DNA of 64,000 nucleotides from assembly GCA_002914845.1 (NCBI GenBank), contig JXTC01000010.1, positions 318,526 through 382,525 of the forward strand, in the 5' to 3' direction. The DNA comes from Trema orientale. Its lineage: Eukaryota; Streptophyta; Magnoliopsida; Rosales; Cannabaceae. The translations under genes were made by a program, and so were the position numbers. The notes beneath the pieces are model-generated. The model saw only the letters and a program-made list of their open reading frames with translations, was not told where the DNA came from and did not search any database. This document shows, one piece after another, positions 35,120 through 45,942 of this stretch. Each line of letters begins with the position of its first letter. The stretch's first letter is position 1.

Positions 35120-35456
35120 TGTTATAAATAATATTGAGAGTATATAATATAAGAGCTTAAGAATGCTAATGCTAAACACAAAGAAATTGATGTGAGAAAA
35201 TTTCTTCTCTTCTCTCTTTCACACTTCTCTTATTTCTCTTCTTTGTTCATCTTTCAAATGAAATTCAGAAGCCTATTTATAGGCCAATACAATCAATTTT
35301 AGCCATACAATTAATTGCCACTTATATGGCATCCATCTAAGAACACCTAACAGACTAATTAAAAGTTTTTACCTAACTTTCAATGGTTTACACATCATAC
35401 ATGATGTAAAAAACAATTATTGAAATGAACATACAAATAGTAAATATTTCATAACA
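35120..35456 (-). repeat. LTR of the copia element (5' LTR in element orientation)
   Basis: 337 bp, TGTTATAAAT...TTTCATAACA. Adjacent to the minus-strand primer binding site at about 35107-35119. Confidence 0.93.
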
Positions 35457-35461
35457 CATAT

Positions 35462-36443
35462 ATGATATTTATTAAATAACGGAATTAAAGTTAATACTAT
35501 ATAATAAAATAATAACCGGGCCATATATGTGAGTGTTACTTTTATGTCTAATACAGTGCTAGAAATAAATGCGTATACAAAAGCATGACATCACATCAGA
35601 AGTTTTCTTCTAATTAATTATTTCAACTCATTTGTCTTTATCTTCTGTAATCTGTAATATTGCGTTGCATGAGCACGAAAGATCATAAATGCTTGCTGAT
35701 CCACCCATCTTTTCAAGTAAGATAACAAATTTGATGGACGTGTGTTTTTTTTTTTTTTTCTACGACCCATATGGTGTAATAGTTCTGTGTTCTTTTTTTT
35801 TTTTTTTGGGAAGAAAAATTCTGGTTTTTAGGTACTAAAAGTATTTAAAAAAAAAAAAAGAAAGTTGCTATTAATTAGAACTGTTGCAGAACATTAATTC
35901 AATCTAACTCTTCAATTTCCTTTGTTTTAGGTTGGTTAATGTTTTAAATCTCCTCTCTGAATTCTGAAAACATAGTGTAGTAGAAGAAGAAGAGGTTTTT
36001 TGGATCCAATCTACCTCTTCAATTTCCTCGTTGGAAGAAGATTGTTAATGTAGTGTATTTTGTATGTCTTATTTTTTGCTTACTTCATTATGTTTTCCCA
36101 CATCACCTAATAAAGGATAACCAAAAAAATGCCCATTAGTTAGTTTTTTCTTTTTTCTTTTTTTAAATAAAGTTATTACACAAATTTTCAATTGGCTAAC
36201 ACTTATGAAGTAAATATGGGCACTACGACGAAAAATATATACTCATGTGTCTTTTTTTTCACATTTTCACGTGAAGCTATAAACTTTTTTAAATATGCTT
36301 CTAAGAAAATAATGTGTTTTTAATACGGAAATATCGAATTCAATAGAGTTTTTATTTATCTAAATATTTTGAATTAAACCAACAATTGCGTAAAATATCA
36401 ATTTGTCCTTATGAAGGTTAACTGAATACTAAATTTGTTAAAC
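35462..36443. other. AT-rich spacer
   Basis: Several poly-T and poly-A tracts (35745-35760, 35794-35807, 35848-35860). A short diverged duplication of the phrase CAATCTA...CTCTTCAATTTCC occurs near 35900 and 36007. No gene is recognised. Confidence 0.5.
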
Positions 36444-36452
36444 TAAAACTGT

Positions 36453-36859
36453 GGGGAAATTAGAAAAAATATGGTATTTTTGAAAAGAATTGAAAAAATA
36501 CGGTACTTTTGTCTTTTTCACGATGCGGTACGGTTTTTATTAGAAAAATACCACTTTTTAAAAAATATTTATAAAAATACCATTTTTTAAAATAATAACT
36601 AGTTTTTAGTAACCAGTTTCTGGAAACTGGTAACTAGTAACCGAAGATATTTATAACTGATATATAATTGGTAACCAGTTTCTAATAACCAGTTTTCAGA
36701 AACTGGTAACCAGTAACTATTTTAAAAGTGGTAATTTTCTAAATATTTTTTAAAAAGTGATATTTCCCTAATTAAAACTGTACGAAAACTGGAAAAAATT
36801 GTGACTTCCGTATTTTTATAATTCTTTTCATTTTTTATAGGTATAAGTGTAAGAAACCC
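36453..36859. mobile_element. Mutator-type MITE
   Basis: 407 bp with long inverted repeats: GGGGAAATTAGAAAAAATA at the left pairs with the right end AAGTGTAAGAAACCC in diverged form, and better blocks (ATACCACTTTTTAAAAAATA) pair further in. The centre carries repeated AACCAGTTTC/GAAACTGGTT palindromes. Flanked by a perfect 9-bp duplication TAAAACTGT (36444-36452, 36860-36868). Confidence 0.88.
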
Positions 36860-36868
36860 TAAAACTGT

Positions 36869-37944
36869 TTGATGAAAGAAAAAAAATTTAAATCGGAAGA
36901 AAAATAAAATCAATCTAGGATAAATTCGACAAACATAGTGTTAGGGATGTTTATTAAAGGAAAAGTCAATGTCTTACATATTTCATTTCCCAATTTCACG
37001 AGATTCCGGAGAGATTTAATTTATAATTTCACTCACAAAATCCTATTGATTAAAAATATAGTGAGTTAATATTAATCAAGATTACAGATGTAATTTTGTA
37101 ACTTCTTATGCCGAAAATTACAAAACATACGAACATTTATGTAATTTCCCATAAAATTTTGTCATATCACAAAGTGTATAAGGTTTAGAATGATAGATAT
37201 ATAATTATATTCACTAGCTCAAAAAATAATTTAAAGTTTCTCTCAGAAAAACAAAAGAAAAAAAAAGGGAAAAGATAATTTAAAGTTATTGAATTACCTA
37301 GCTAATAGTGTTATAGCTATTTAATCCAAGTATCTAAGTAGATTTGGTGCCCCTGTTTTTTCGCTCGATTTTGTCAATTTGGGCAATGCGCGTGCTCTTT
37401 GAAGATGACATGAATGTCAGAAATTCTTCTTGTTTTTGTTTTTAAAAAAGAAGAACTTATGGCATGTCTATTAAAGGGTAATGGAAATCATATATGTGGT
37501 AATGATTCCCATTTAGTTGTTTATCAAAATATGGAAATGAGAGAACTGTGTGGTGTCCACATAAAATTGGGAGAAAAGAATGGGAATGCTTTCTCTCTTA
37601 ACATCCTAAGGAATATCATTATCTGTAAAGATCCTTATTTATCTATTTATAATTAAAATATTAAAATATAATTTTATCCCCAAAATATCTATAATTCAGT
37701 CAATTATAGCATTTTCATTACGCTTCTTGTGTTAAATAAATATATGAATAGTATTTTAATAGTTTTGATTCCCTTTCCCATAAATTTAAAGTCAACAACA
37801 TAATATAAATGATGATTCTGATTCCCCTCCAATTTTCTCCTATTTATTTTTCCTTTCATTTATTCCGATTACGATTACGGCAAAGTAAACATGCCATTAT
37901 TGTTTTAAAACATTGAGATACATTGTACTTTTGACTCTCAACAC
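36869..37944. other. AT-rich spacer
   Basis: No gene or full element is recognised. 37420-37890 has phrases such as GGGAATGCTT and GATTCCC(A/C)T that recur inverted, which may be a decayed MITE, but I could not set its ends. Confidence 0.4.
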
Positions 37945-37952
37945 CTCTTAAG

Positions 37953-38337
37953 TAGGGCTGGCAATTTAAACATGATCCGCTGACATGACTCGAAGCACGC
38001 ACGTTTACTTGACATACTTGATATAAAATTGACCCGAATTGATACGATTAATTAACTTTTTTATCAAAATATATTATAAAATATCAAGTAATGACTCCAC
38101 AGAAAATATTTTTAACATATTTCTTGTAATTTAAATAAAAAACAATAAACTAATGAGCTAATTTATCTTAATAAAGTAAAATTGGAGTGAAAAATCAAGT
38201 AAATGAATAATTATAATACTTAGAAGTGTTGTGACACGTCAAACTGACGTTTTCATTAAATAGGTAACCCGCGGGTAACACGAAACTTGCACGACATTAA
38301 ATGAATCAACACGAAATAATACGAATTGACAGCCCTG
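37953..38337. mobile_element. hAT-type MITE
   Basis: 385 bp from TAGGGCTGGCAATTT to AATTGACAGCCCTG, imperfect terminal inverted repeats, with a perfect 8-bp duplication CTCTTAAG at 37945-37952 and 38338-38345. Contains GACCCGAATTGATACG-type phrases repeated in both halves. No coding capacity. Confidence 0.88.
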
Positions 38338-38345
38338 CTCTTAAG

Positions 38346-40140
38346 GTCATATTCTATGGCCTATGCCATTAGTGTAAGGCTGTAAGCCACTTATAACTTG
38401 CAGGTTGCCCATTTGTCATCACGATCGACCTATCAATAAAGAAAATGGCAGCAGCAATTTTCATAGCTCATGTCTTAGTTTATAAGAATTACCTAATTTA
38501 CCGTACGTGGCTTATCAAAGTGGGAAAGAATGGGAAAGAATGAGATAGATTTCAAAATCCTTATGAATTTTTAATTGGACTATATTTTCCTATATATAGT
38601 TTTTTAATTGCACTTACTCTCGGTCCTTATGAAAATATAATAGAAAATGCATAAAAATATAAAATATATATTAAAAAAAAAAAGAAAAACTAAAAATAGT
38701 GTAATCCCACCAATTAGACTGTAAGAAGGACATCCTTGAAAAAAAAAAAAAAAACATCTGTAAGAAGGGCAAAGAAATAGATCTGATTTCTCAGACATTA
38801 AAATTCACATATACAGCCACAGGTGATCTTTTCCTTTCAAACGAGTTTGAAATGTATCTAAAAGTACATTTGAAGATCATTAATCGTACTTCTTTCTATC
38901 TTTAATTTTTTTTTTATTGCTTTGTAATTCATTAACATTCCATTTGTGGATTTATGTTTTTTCCTTTTTTTTTCTGAAAGGAAGAAGGGAAATTTCAATA
39001 AAAGTTATAAATGGAAGATGACCAAAGAATATATTGATATTTGATGAAAAAATCTCTCATATGTTCTAAATATATATATATATAGATATATGTGGCATTG
39101 CGGCTTATAATCAAAATCAAATATACGACTCGGACCCATATTGAAGTATCTCTTTTTTTCTCAGGGGAATAATCCAGTACTATATGGTCATCGGTCATGG
39201 CTGCACTCAGTAATCACAAACGATACATAGATACTTCTTATTCTCCTAATGCGGAAAATGGCATCTTACCCCATATCACAATAGAATATATATATATATA
39301 TATATATATATCTATTAGTATTTATAGAAGCATCAATAAGCTTTCGGAAATGGGTTGTCCTCAAAAAAAAAAAAAAAAATGGATGTCTTTGACATGTTTG
39401 CTAGCTTGTTTTTGTTTCATATTGAAAATGAAAACCAACTAAGGAAATAGACATATTATAGTATTATACTTCTCGCGACTACAACTTACATCCCGAATTT
39501 GGAATTTTTTAAGGACAAGTTGAAATCCATGACAAGAATATTGTCTCACGTTACTTGAGTAAATTAAACGGTTCAGACTACTTTTACCGTATTATTTAGG
39601 TAGATTACAGTGGTAAAGAAATACTTATCAATCATGACATTTTTTTACGGTGAAAAATAATATTTGGAGAGCTCAAAATCTATAATTAGATCGTAATGGA
39701 TTTATATGGCGATAACCATTTTAGTGTGAATGAATGAATCATTGAGTGTGAACATATCCATATTAATGTTTGATTTGTGGTCCATAATTTCCACCATTAA
39801 TATGATTAGATCAATTCAGAATCCTCATTTATTTGCCCAATAATTATCATATTCCCATAATCTATGAGATTGATTTTGATACTCTTTGATGGACATAGAA
39901 TATATACAAAACACATTTGGATCCCAAAAGTTACTTACTCTCACTTTAGCTTACACCATCGCTTTTCTGATATCAAGAAAACTTTAGAAGCACCTTAATA
40001 TGCCCAAATTAAACTCCATTACCAGATTTCACAACAATATCAATGGTTGGAGGTATGTTTTCGGTTCTTTTCCATTCCATATTGATCTAAATATTGTATT
40101 ATTATTAATAGCATGATTAGATCGTTCATTTCAATCTAGC
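38346..40140. other. AT-rich spacer; the last 400 bp may be a decayed copia 5' LTR
   Basis: (TA)n runs at 39069-39083 and 39287-39310, poly-A at 38739-38754 and 39364-39379. About 39743-40140 lies just before a primer-site-like sequence and could be the LTR of the next element, but no second LTR was found to confirm it. Confidence 0.4.
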
Positions 40141-40143
40141 AGT

Positions 40144-42890
40144 TAGTATCAGAGCATATTTATCTCTATCTTGATGTTATTTATGACATATGGAAATATT
40201 TTCCTATATACCTGAATTATTTTTTATAACTTAAGTTTGATGTTTTGAATTTTTTGATGGAAAATGAGGTTAGAAATCATTAAGAAATTGAATTTCTAAC
40301 ATCTCTGTAATTTGAAACATCGATTTTAGCGTCCAACAGACTAAAATCCATTTGAGCCAAAATTGGGTCTGAAATGGGTCAAGAATGAAAATTGGGCGAA
40401 GAAGACGACAGAAAACGACATGTCGTTTCAGCTTCACAGCCTGAAAAACGACATATTGTTCAGCTTGCAAATTGTTGCCTTTCATTTGGAAAAATGACAT
40501 GTTCTTAAGGTTAAAAAAAATGTGTTGTCTGATAGGGAAAAAATTGTCGTTGTTACGAAGAAACGGTACGTCATTTTTGGTGTAATAAAAAACGACACGT
40601 CGTTTTATTTAGAAAATTTCAGCCATATTGAGTTAAAATGAGACATCATTTTTCAGAAACTTACAACATCATTTCTGGAAATGACATGTTGTTTTCTAGG
40701 TGCCAGATTTTTAAAAAAAAAAATATATTTTTCTGAATTTTTTTTAGAAATTATTATTTCGGTATTTGTTGAAATTTTCATATTTTTGACATTTTGTGAT
40801 AATTTCATTAAGTTTGGTGCTTTGGTGAAAAAATGATATATTTATAATTATATTAATATTATTTTATGAAATTTAATTTCATGATCTTGGCTTTTTGTGA
40901 AATTTTATAATCTAGGCATATTTATGAAATTTCATTTTGAATATTTATGCTCTAAGATTATGATTATTTTGTATGTATAATTTGTTGATTTACATGTAAT
41001 TTTTGTACTAGAAATTTTGTGAATAAAATTAAATACTTTAGATTTTTATAAATATTGCCTATTATTGTATGCAATTTTATGAACAATTTTTCAGAATAAA
41101 ATTAAGTGTCTAGTGATCCATATAATTTTAATTGATTAGGAATTATTCATAACATCTTTAATTATGCAAAATTCATATATTAAATAGTTTAGGATCACAG
41201 ATATGAAAATAAACATTAGTTGTAATTTTATCCCAAAGAAACTTTTATTTGTTTATATATGATTAATTAGGATAGAAAATAATATTATATTTCTTCCTTT
41301 ACCCATACGTAATAGGAAAAGGAACGTAATTTGATAGTTTTATCATAAAGTTATAGATAGATCTAACTGAATTAGAACTTTAGCCCATAGGCAAGTCTTA
41401 TGTCACTAGATTCATAATTTTGAAATATAATTTACATTGATAAAACATGATATATATTTTGTTAGTCTCAGAATTTTGAAATATAAGCATGTATTTTTAA
41501 TTTTATGCAGTCATCAACCTGCGAATTTTTCTGATATCAAATGTGATATTCCTGAATTGAAAGATGCTAATTATAAGGTTTGAAATGAGAGAAGTCTTCT
41601 CACCTATGGTGTATGGACATTAATTATGCTATAAGAAAAGACAAACCAACGAGTACTTAAACCAGCACTATAGCTCAAAACGCTCTTTATGAACAATGGA
41701 AGAAATCTAATTGCCTCAGTATGATGTTTATAGAGACCAAAATCTCTGCAGGTATCAATGCATTACTAAAGGCTATTGATGAGTAGTTTAAGACTTCAGA
41801 TAAGGCACTTGCCAGCACCCTGATTATGAAGTTTTCATCATTAAGGTACACTAGTGTGAAAAGTGTGCTTGAGCACATTATGCAAATGAGGGACACTGCA
41901 GGGCTCAATTGAAAACTCATGAGGTTGAAATATCTGAATCTTCCTTGTGCACTATATCTTATACACTTTTCCATAGCAATATGGACCCTTTTAAAATATC
42001 CTATAATACACATAAAGATCAATGGTCAATCAATGAACTCATGACGATGTGTGTTTAAGAGGAAGGAAGGCTAACAATGGAATGGAGTGAAATTGCATTA
42101 CCGACAAATCAGAAACAAGCCAAGTAAAAGGCAAAATGTAAAATACCACCTCAGTTAATATCAAGAAGGATTTCAAGTACTTCTTCTGTAAAAAGAAGGG
42201 ACACATGAAGAAGAATTGCATCAAATTTTAGAAATGGCTTGAGAAAAAATGTATTTCAAACTCATTTGTTAGTTATGAATCTAATATGGTTGATGTTGAT
42301 CATAACATATAGTAGATTGATTCTAGTTCTACAATCCATATTTGGAATACCTTGCAAGGTATACGAAACCTAAAGAAACCAATGGGAACTGAAAAAAAAG
42401 CATCTTTTCAGGAAATAATACGGTTCACATGTGAAGGCTATTGGAACATGTAATTTAGTTTTAAATAATGGTTTTATTTTGATTTTGGAGAAGAAATTTT
42501 ATATTCCTAGTTTCTCTAGGAACTTGATTTCAGTTTCAAGACGTGTATCTTCTGGATATTCCTTTTAAACTTTCAGAAACAAATTTCAGTTTATTTTATA
42601 AATCTGATCTTGTTGGAAATGATACATTGTCTGATAGTCTTTTCTCTCTTGATTTGCAAAATAGTTCTATTAATAATGTTATGCATGTTCATGCTGGTAC
42701 CAAATGATGTGTTATGAATGAAGATTCCTACATGTTGTGGCACCGAAGATTAGGACATATCTCCATAGAAAGAATTAAGAGATTAGTAAAGGATGGAGAA
42801 CTTAGTACTCTAAATTTTGCTGATTTCGAGATTAATTGTCTAGACTGCATAAGCAATAAAAGAAAAAATAGACAACAATAAGTAACAATA
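40144..42890 (+). mobile_element. old Ty1/copia remnant, plus strand
   Basis: TAGTATCAGAGC at 40144-40155 resembles the initiator-tRNA-Met primer site. The leader (40200-41500) is followed by gag-like sequence (about 41560-42170) and a CCHC knuckle (FFCKKKGHMKKNC, near 42180). Protease-like IDSSSTIHIWN lies near 42310, then the integrase HHCC region with LWHRRLGHISIERIKRL (about 42737-42790). RT and RNase H are absent and no 3' LTR was found. It has many breaks and is clearly older than the copia element at 29127. Confidence 0.8.
40410..40700. repeat. cluster of ACGACATGTCGT-type palindromes in the copia leader
   Basis: A perfect 16-bp palindrome AAACGACATGTCGTTT lies at 40413-40428. Diverged copies lie near 40446, 40494, 40565, 40589-40606, 40645 and 40678, about 20-95 bp apart. 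Confidence 0.75.
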
Positions 42891-43303
42891 CTACTCATAG
42901 TGGACATAGGCCGTTTCTCTCTTAATAGAATCACTCTAAATCTTAGTGTTGTTCATCTTAATTATTATCATTTCATCACAAATTCTTGTTTTAGTTGTTG
43001 CACCACATTTTGGGTGTCAACATTAACCATTCGAGATTTGAGCTCAGCTACTCAATCAATTTTCTCTTTTTTTATTGGTGGTGTTATGTATTCATGAGAA
43101 TTAATGATACCAGAAGTGCCACACATAAGTATTAATTAAACTATTTAACCTCCATTTTACTTGTTATTAGTGCATCTTGTCACACATACGTATTTTATAT
43201 TAACAGATATTTGATACAATTTTTTAGTGTCAAGGTTGAATTAAGTCTTCACCAAAGAATTAACGAGAAAGTAAGGGGGTTAGTACTAACCTCCTGCTAC
43301 TAT
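42891..43303. other. AT-rich spacer
   Basis: Sequence between the copia remnant and the split MITE. No gene is seen. Confidence 0.5.
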
Positions 43304-43312
43304 TAATAATAA

Positions 43313-43406
43313 GGATAGTACTTGAGATATCAATTTTTGTACTAAATTTTTAGTACCAACATATATATGGCACGTGATTTGTCACCACTCAATTAGTGAT
43401 AATGTT
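43313..43406. mobile_element. left half of a MITE split by the Tat element
   Basis: Begins GGATAGTACT, preceded by TAATAATAA (43304-43312). The reverse complement of 59890-60000 matches it over about 90 bp (for example TTTTGTAC.AAATTTTT and TTGTCACCA). With the right half it makes a MITE of about 205 bp. Confidence 0.8.
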
Positions 43407-45942
43407 TGTTTGGGATCGAACATTGCGTTCTAATTAATTAATGAGACCTGTGATTAAATAAAACAAAGCAGAGGAAAATTGAGATTAAGCTTAGATCACA
43501 TGGTGTACACAGAAAGGGCCACCACAATATGTGCCACGTATCGAAGTCCCAGTGGGCGGTTGAGTTAGAAAACGATACTCCCCATGGTGTCCTTGCCATG
43601 TTGGTGATTGTAAAAATGACTCGCTTAGTGTTCACAGATGTAAGAGTTATCAACAACACTGTCTACGTGTCGAAGTCCTGATGGACAGTCGATATAGAAA
43701 ACAACACTTCCTACAGTATCCTTGCCACATTAGCGGTTGCAGGGATAATGTACTTATAATATAACAATAATAATAATGACGTAATAATAACGTAAGTGTT
43801 ATTACAAGCTGACACTATGTATCAAAGTCCCGATAGGCAGTCGCAATAGAGAACGATACTTCCTACGGCATTCCTGTACGTAGGCGGTTGCAGGAATAAC
43901 TAGCATACAGATCGACAATAATATAATAATACAGTAATAATGAGATAATCTAGTTGACGGAGGTGAATAAACTGACTATAATGTCAACTAGAGATTAGAT
44001 ACAGAATATAAAGGAGTTAAAGACAATAATAATAACAACAATAACAATAACAGGAAAAAGTGAGGGATACCGAGAGAATGCAAAATCCCGAACTTGTGCC
44101 ACGGGTCGAGCATGGAGTTCGAAAAAAGTAACTCGGGGCCTACAAATCACTGAAGTGTAAAGGTTAGAGACTACATGCAAGAAAACTTGTAAAACAAGTT
44201 AATAAAAAAAGTTAACGTAAAAATAACAGAATAGTAGAAGATAGTATAAAAATAATTGATCAGTAAGAAAGTGATATAAAACTAATTATTGGGCCTAGGA
44301 CAAGTGAGTAAACTAGTATAGGCTTAGGAAATGGATATGTGAAAACATCTAGGCCTATATAAATAATTAAAAAAATATCAATACCAAAAGGAATTATTAA
44401 TCAAAACTTACACATGCATGGACATGCAAAAAAGCTAGGACAAAAAGATGTGTATATATACATATATAAAAATATAAGTAGAGAAGGGGATGAGGACTTA
44501 GCTATTAATTAATTATGAAACCAAGCGGTGATAGAGTGGTGACTCTTAGGCCTTGACTTAGATGAAAGAACAAGAGATGTTGATGGAATGGACCAAAAGT
44601 TGGTATCGGTTTGGAATCAGAGAATTAGAGAGGTAGTGATGAAGATATAATCAAGATTGTATATATATGTGAAGAAGATATTAGGAAGACATGTGGGTCA
44701 CGGCTTGGACAATAAAAAAGATAAGAGGAGTAAGTGATGGTAATGATAAATGGCCTGGTCAAATTGGTATATATGTATTGGGAAGATGACGGGAAGATAA
44801 ATAAGACTATGGGCTTAAAGAAATAAGGCTTGGAGCCCAAGGGATGTATAAAGGGAATAGAGACGGTGGAGGTATTGGTTGTGTAGTCGTGGATTGAGAG
44901 TAAAACAAAGTATAATAGAGGTGATGATGGTAGTAAAGACAACTAACTTTTATGTTTGTGAAGGGGGAGTCAAAAGGGTTATGGGCTCAACATTAAAGGG
45001 AGATGATCTTAAGCTCAAAGAAAAATGATGATACTTGAATTAATAAGGCTTAAAAATGGAACAAAAAAATGGTGGAGATTGTGATATTGGGCTACGGGTT
45101 GGCAAAAGGATGAAGGACAAGGATGATATTTAGTGACGGTGTGGCCATGAATTGGTGAGGATAACGAAGAGATGGAGGTGATGTTGATGATGGTAGTGGT
45201 GTGGGAAATATATGTACGAGAGAGAGAAGTGGAGGCCATGGGTAGTAAAGAATGATGGTGAGGATGGAGACTACAGTTGGATAAGAATAAAAGGAAGAGA
45301 AAGAAGGTAGCTTTGGAGACAAGAACACGAGGACAAAGACAAAAGGAAGAAATGAGAGAGAGAAATTTGTATTGATAATTTGTGAGCTGAATAATCCTTT
45401 ACAAATGAGATGATAACAACTATTTATAAGCAAATTATCCCTTGATTTACAAGAAATCTTAAGCTACAAAGGATTAGGTATCTAGCATTTATTGGCTTAG
45501 TCTAGTCTTAATGTTGAAGTACTTAGGCAATAAGTACTTGTAACTATAAGATATCTTAGAGCGTAAGTAGATGAGGTGTCACCTATCTATAAAACATTCT
45601 TGTATAAGTTCTTCCATTATAAGTAATTTAGCTCAATGTTTAAGCTAGAGAATATTCTAAAACATTCTAGAAATCTAGGGAAAGCTTGCTCTTGAGAAAA
45701 AGAGGGCTCCACATGTAGATTCAAGCTTTGGCGGTGTCACTCCCAAATGGCATGTTGTTTAGGCCGTACAACGTGTAATTTTGCTTGGCCTATGCTATAT
45801 GTAGTTTCTTCTAAGTTGGTGTCGTTTCCCTTAAGGAGTGTATCGCCCAACTAAGCCTTATTAAACTCCATAATTAAGTGTTTAATCAATACTCAATTTA
45901 TGTCTTAGGATTAATTCCTAAAATTAGGAAAACCCCAAAACA
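43407..45942 (-). repeat. LTR of the Tat element (3' LTR in element orientation)
   Basis: 2536 bp, aligned with 57278-59885. Includes three diverged copies of a CGAAGTCC...GGTTGCAGG-type unit beginning near 43542, 43671 and 43823. Confidence 0.92.

Larger units (their letters stand above)
29127..35456 (-). mobile_element. Ty1/copia LTR retrotransposon, structurally whole, coding region broken
   Basis: 6330 bp, flanked by a perfect 5-bp duplication CATAT (29122-29126, 35457-35461). LTRs are 29127-29465 and 35120-35456. On the minus strand, the primer site TTATCAGCACGAG lies just inside the right LTR, and the polypurine tract AAGGGGGAG just inside the left LTR. Parts in minus-strand order: gag (about 34411-33944, MTNLTKLKFVALEISGKNYL), CCHC region near 33600, protease (about 33230-32750), integrase (about 32730-31500), reverse transcriptase (about 31400-30470, with YVDDLN), RNase H (about 30230-29700). 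The order gag-protease-integrase-RT identifies copia. The coding region carries many breaks, roughly ten or more. The LTRs differ at about 21 of 338 positions by my count (about 6%), which suggests a few million years. Confidence 0.93.

Noticed and set aside
44625-45433. Ser/Pro/Tyr-rich open frames, with near-copies at 58923-59224
   Set aside because: They lie inside the two LTRs of the Tat element and are low complexity; not genes.
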